This document shows positions 5,716 to 8,059 of a stretch of 8,059 nt of DNA, piece by piece. Position numbers and translations under genes: made by a program. This DNA comes from Planctomycetia bacterium (lineage in GTDB: Bacteria > Planctomycetota > Planctomycetia > Gemmatales > Gemmataceae), in assembly GCA_022616395.1 (NCBI GenBank), contig JAKEEV010000705.1:1-8059 (forward strand), given 5' to 3'. The notes under the pieces are model-generated. The model was not told the origin of the DNA, ran no database searches, and saw nothing but the letters and a program-made list of their open reading frames with translations. Position 1 is the first letter of the stretch, and the number at the start of each line of letters is the position of its first letter.

Positions 5716-7335
5716 TCACCGGAAGTCCGGGCCGATCACTTCTCCTCCGTTTTTGGTGATAAGCGCATTGAGCGTCTCCTTGGCGGGAATTTTCGAGAGC
5801 GTTCGCACGCAGCCATCGAACATCGCGACCTGCACTCGACCATTCACCACGGGGCCAAGCAGCTTGGCCATGTCCTTGTCCGGGTCGAAGGCGAGTTCAT
5901 CCGGCTTGGTCCAGGGAACCGCTTCGGCCGCGGTCACGCACATGAAGGTGTTCGAGGAGCCGTCCGCGATCTGGTTGATCTTTGTGCCCATCAGCCAGTC
6001 GAAGCCAGCTCCGTTGCCGACGAACACCCGATAGTGTGTGGCATCGCCCAGCTTGCCGTTACCCGGCATCGCGTAGACCTTCGGCATTTTCTCGATGAGC
6101 TTTTTGTTGTTGTCGCTGTCCCACGGTTCATCCAGTTTGAATTGCTTGTAGAGAGCATCCTGCTCGATGTAAGGGAGAATCAGCACACGCCAACTGAGCA
6201 TCGGCTTGCCGTCCTTGTCGCAGACGGCCGCGGGCGGGAAGTTGCCGAGCGAGTCGTAATAGTTGTGCATCGCCAGCGCGATTTGCTTGAGGTTATTGGC
6301 GGACTGAGCGCTGGCCGCGGCTTGTCGCGCCTTGACAACCCCCGCGAGGTAAGCCGATGCGATGGGAAGATCGCTGATCGGGATGGAAGCGGTTACGCGG
6401 GCCACGTTTCCATCCACCTCGAACTTCGCGCCTTTCACCGCGTCCAAAAGTGCCGTGAACACTTTCACCAGATCCTTCATCATCGGATCCTTGACCGCTT
6501 CTTTCTCCAGTTTCGGCAACTCGCGGTTGAGTTCATCGGTGATGATCTTGGCGAACGCGCCGAGCGACTTCTCCGCGTCCAGCGCGCGTGCTTCGGTCTT
6601 CGCCTTCACGCGCACGTCGAGCGTGAGGGACTTTCCGAGGTCGAGTGTGGCGAAGATGGATTCCGACTTGAAGATGGGCTGGAAGTCCCGCAAACCGGGC
6701 AACTCTTCGTTACGAAGTGCGTCGGGGAGACTGCCGAGAGCGGAACCGGCAACGAGTGTGTGCTTCCCACTGGCCGCGGCCTTGATTGCCGGCCACAGAG
6801 CGCCATCCTCGTCGGCCGCCTGAGGCTTGCCATACTCTTCACCCAGACCCACGAGCACCACCGCGACCTTCTCCGAAGGAGTCAGCACCTTCGGTTTGGC
6901 GTCCTTGGGCAAGAGATTCGTCAAGCCCTCGGTGAGCTTGTCCTTGTCGATGGCTTTGGTGAACGTGAGCACGATCCCGAGCTTCTGGGCGTCCGCGGGC
7001 ATCTTTAGTTTCGGAATGAAGAATACAACCGACTTCAGTTCGTCGATCTTCGAGCCGAACATCTTGACCGCTTGGGTTTCGAGAGCGCCGAATATCTCCT
7101 TGTCCGCGGCTCGGAGAGTCTTGGCGAGATCGCTCTTCCAGATGGCCGCGGCATCCGCGTAAACGAACAGAGCGGCATCGGTCGGGACGTACTTGAGTTC
7201 GGTGGGAATCTGAGGAGCGTTTGGCTGGGCCACCACGGACTGAGGTGGTGTGAAAGGTCCAACAGCAGCCACGACCGCGGCGAGCATCACAAGAAGCCCG
7301 CACGCGGCGAATCGGGACCGGAATGTGACATGCAT
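5716..7335 (-). CDS. Secreted DUF1559-type protein, planctomycetal
   Basis: The start at 7335 gives 539 residues. It is chosen over the frame's upstream ATG at 7422 because AGGAGG lies 6 nt before it and a signal peptide begins directly: MHVTFRSRFAA, a hydrophobic core from about 10-26, and a likely cut after SVVA at residue 36. The N-terminal part opens with LKYVPTDAALFVYADAAAIW and runs to about 330 as an uncharacterised alpha/beta region. Then come the DUF1559 hallmarks: ANNLKQIALAMHNYYDSLG at about 345, LSWRVLILPYIEQ, ALYKQFKLDEPWDSDNN near 395, GNGAGFDW, DGSSNTFMCV, and VAMFDGCVRTLS near 505. It is a paralogue of the protein at 3299-5350, without the polyproline insert and with a cleavable signal rather than an anchor. 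The function is unknown; an extracytoplasmic location is well supported. It is divergent from the GGI-repeat gene, with 353 nt between the starts. Confidence 0.93.
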   Translation of the reverse strand: MHVTFRSRFAACGLLVMLAAVVAAVGPFTPPQSVVAQPNAPQIPTELKYVPTDAALFVYADAAAIWKSDLAKTLRAADKEIFGALETQAVKMFGSKIDELKSVVFFIPKLKMPADAQKLGIVLTFTKAIDKDKLTEGLTNLLPKDAKPKVLTPSEKVAVVLVGLGEEYGKPQAADEDGALWPAIKAAASGKHTLVAGSALGSLPDALRNEELPGLRDFQPIFKSESIFATLDLGKSLTLDVRVKAKTEARALDAEKSLGAFAKIITDELNRELPKLEKEAVKDPMMKDLVKVFTALLDAVKGAKFEVDGNVARVTASIPISDLPIASAYLAGVVKARQAAASAQSANNLKQIALAMHNYYDSLGNFPPAAVCDKDGKPMLSWRVLILPYIEQDALYKQFKLDEPWDSDNNKKLIEKMPKVYAMPGNGKLGDATHYRVFVGNGAGFDWLMGTKINQIADGSSNTFMCVTAAEAVPWTKPDELAFDPDKDMAKLLGPVVNGRVQVAMFDGCVRTLSKIPAKETLNALITKNGGEVIGPDFR

Positions 7336-7341
7336 GAGAAT

Positions 7342-7347
7342 CCTCCT
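7342..7347 (-). promoter_or_regulatory. Strong ribosome binding site that sets the start at 7335
   Basis: Minus-strand AGGAGG lies 6 nt before the ATG ending at 7335. No comparable site precedes the longer alternative start at 7422, and the extra 29 residues it would add are arginine-rich and not signal-like. Confidence 0.85.
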
Positions 7348-7677
7348 GGAGCGCCTCGGGTCGATGTGTCGCATCGTGTAGAGCAGATGAAATCGGCGAA
7401 AAACGCGCCGAATTGCCAACACGATGCCACCGGCGTCGTTACACTCTTAGTTGACGCCTCGCCCGGTCGGTGATTTCACCAACCGAGCAACCGCTTCCCT
7501 AAACCGCCATTGCAGAGGAGTCCGCTGTGGGCGGGAGAAGGTCTGGGGCTCGGTGGCTGCCGGCTTCAAAGTGGGGAACCGGAGTGCAACAAACACTCCA
7601 GTAACCACTCTCCGGGAGTTATCCACCGCGGCACCCGGCGGGTTGGACTCGCAAGCGGAATAACCTCTGACTGAGGC

Positions 7678-7681
7678 GAGG
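7678..7681 (+). promoter_or_regulatory. Ribosome binding site of the GGI-repeat gene
   Basis: GAGG lies 7 nt before the ATG at 7689. The in-frame ATG at 7701 has no such site, so 7689 is preferred. Confidence 0.6.
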
Positions 7682-7688
7682 CGGATCT

Positions 7689-8059
7689 ATGTTCCGTTCT
7701 ATGCACAGGCCGTTGGCCTGGATGAGCTTTGTGTTGGGCGTCGCTGCCTTGTTCCCCCTCACGGGCATGGTGAAGGCTCAACCTCAGCGCTTCCGCCCCG
7801 CAACTCAACAAAACCCCACATTCCTTCCGTATCAACCTCCCGGCTCCTGGCGACCAATGCCAGTCAACCAGATGGGAATGCAGGCTCAAGGTAACACCGG
7901 AATCGGCGGCGTCGGTGGGAACAACGGTGGTATCGGTGGTATCGGTGGGATTGGCGGAATCGGTGGCATCGGTGGCATTGGAGGCATCGGCGGGATTGGC
8001 GGAATCGGAGGCATTGGAGGCATCGGTGGGATCGGAGGCATTGGCGGTGGTGGGATCGG
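7689..8059 (+). CDS. Secreted glycine-rich GGI-repeat protein (3' partial)
   Basis: The frame opens at ATG 7689 and has no stop before the window ends, giving 123 complete codons. Residues 1-30 form a Sec signal peptide: MFRSMHRPLAW, a hydrophobic core, and a probable cut after MVKA. Residues of about 31-70 are rich in Gln, Pro and Asn (QPQRFRPATQQNPTFLPYQP) and look unstructured. From residue 71 the sequence becomes glycine-rich (TGIGGVGGNN), and residues 80-118 are thirteen consecutive Gly-Gly-Ile triads, followed by GGGGI at the edge. I recognise no catalytic or binding domain. Gly-Gly-X repeats can form polyglycine-II-like bundles or an elastic, low-complexity surface coat; this is analogy only. 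Varied glycine and isoleucine codons show the repeat is kept at protein level. It is divergent from the gene at 5716-7335. The full length and C-terminus lie outside the window. Confidence 0.8.
   Translation, partial: MFRSMHRPLAWMSFVLGVAALFPLTGMVKAQPQRFRPATQQNPTFLPYQPPGSWRPMPVNQMGMQAQGNTGIGGVGGNNGGIGGIGGIGGIGGIGGIGGIGGIGGIGGIGGIGGIGGIGGGGI
7926..8042 (+). repeat. Thirteen tandem 9-bp units encoding Gly-Gly-Ile
   Basis: The units follow the pattern GGN-GGN-AT(C/T) without interruption. Third positions vary among units (GGT, GGC, GGA and GGG, ATC and ATT), so the repeat is imperfect as DNA but perfect as protein. It probably continues beyond the window after a GGTGGTGGGATC variation at 8046-8057. 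Confidence 0.9.

Larger units (their letters stand above)
7336..7688. other. Divergent intergenic region with small inverted repeats
   Basis: These 353 nt separate two divergent genes and must hold the promoters for both. I find no ORF with a ribosome binding site. Two inverted repeats are visible: CGGTCGGTGA (7464-7473) with TCACCAACCG (7476-7485), one mismatch, and GGAGTG (7581-7586) with CACTCC (7594-7599) around a 7-nt loop. Either could be an operator or a leader hairpin. No sigma-70-like promoter stands out with acceptable spacing, and planctomycete promoters are poorly defined. Confidence 0.5.

Noticed and set aside
5569..7008. A 479-codon plus-strand open frame opposite the DUF1559-type gene at 5716-7335
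   Set aside because: It is the antisense shadow of a GC-rich gene and starts inside the palindromic repeats. Its LFVVVAVPRF-like peptide also appears opposite the other DUF1559-type gene, but only because the coding strand is conserved there.
7336..7422. A 29-residue N-terminal extension of the second DUF1559-type protein
   Set aside because: It is arginine-rich, precedes a normal signal peptide and has no good ribosome binding site; AGGAGG supports the start at 7335.
7619..7627. A DnaA-box-like TTATCCACC in the divergent gap
   Set aside because: It is a single 8-of-9 match with no cluster, AT-rich unwinding region or dnaA/dnaN neighbour; chance is the simplest explanation.
7643..7666. A sigma-70-like promoter before the GGI-repeat gene (TTGGAC with a weak -10)
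   Set aside because: No acceptable -10 hexamer occurs at 16-18 nt spacing, so the match to TTGGAC alone is not evidence.

Overview
The window looks like chromosomal DNA of a planctomycete, most likely from the Gemmata group (order Gemmatales). It is GC-rich, and every recognisable gene belongs to a family that is expanded in, or nearly restricted to, Planctomycetes: a TIGR03000-domain protein, a Tat-exported DUF1501 protein and two DUF1559-type proteins. Low-complexity secreted proteins and dispersed inverted repeats between genes fit the same group. No rRNA, tRNA, CRISPR array, transposase or phage gene was seen.

Layout, left to right. (1) 1-717, plus strand: the C-terminal part of a probably much larger secreted protein with an alpha-2-macroglobulin-like motif, cut by the window edge. 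(2) 718-936: a gap holding a long inverted repeat built from the heptamer GGTCATT. (3) 937-1719, plus: a secreted Gly/Tyr/Pro-rich protein with a C-terminal TIGR03000 domain. (4) 1720-1853: a convergent gap almost filled by a second, A-rich long inverted repeat, probably a two-way terminator. (5) 1854-3281, minus: DUF1501 protein with a twin-arginine signal. (6) 3299-5350, minus: a membrane-anchored DUF1559-type protein with a double polyproline insert, 17 nt upstream of the DUF1501 gene and probably co-transcribed with it. (7) 5351-5715: a gap with an intrinsic terminator facing the minus strand, a pair of GCCGGC palindromes and a third palindrome. (8) 5716-7335, minus: a second DUF1559-type protein, paralogous to the first, with a cleavable signal peptide. 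(9) 7336-7688: a divergent promoter region. (10) 7689 to the right edge, plus: the start of a secreted protein made of Gly-Gly-Ile repeats.

All six products are predicted to be exported or membrane-anchored, so the window reads as a cell-envelope or secretome region. The three minus-strand genes form one or two transcription units; a strong terminator between the two DUF1559-type genes suggests two. No catalytic pathway can be assembled from these genes and I see no convincing new defence or mobile system. The points most worth checking are the two long inverted repeats that bracket the TIGR03000 gene, the terminator-like leader just before the polyproline gene, the pairing of DUF1501 with a DUF1559-type gene, and the GGI-repeat protein.
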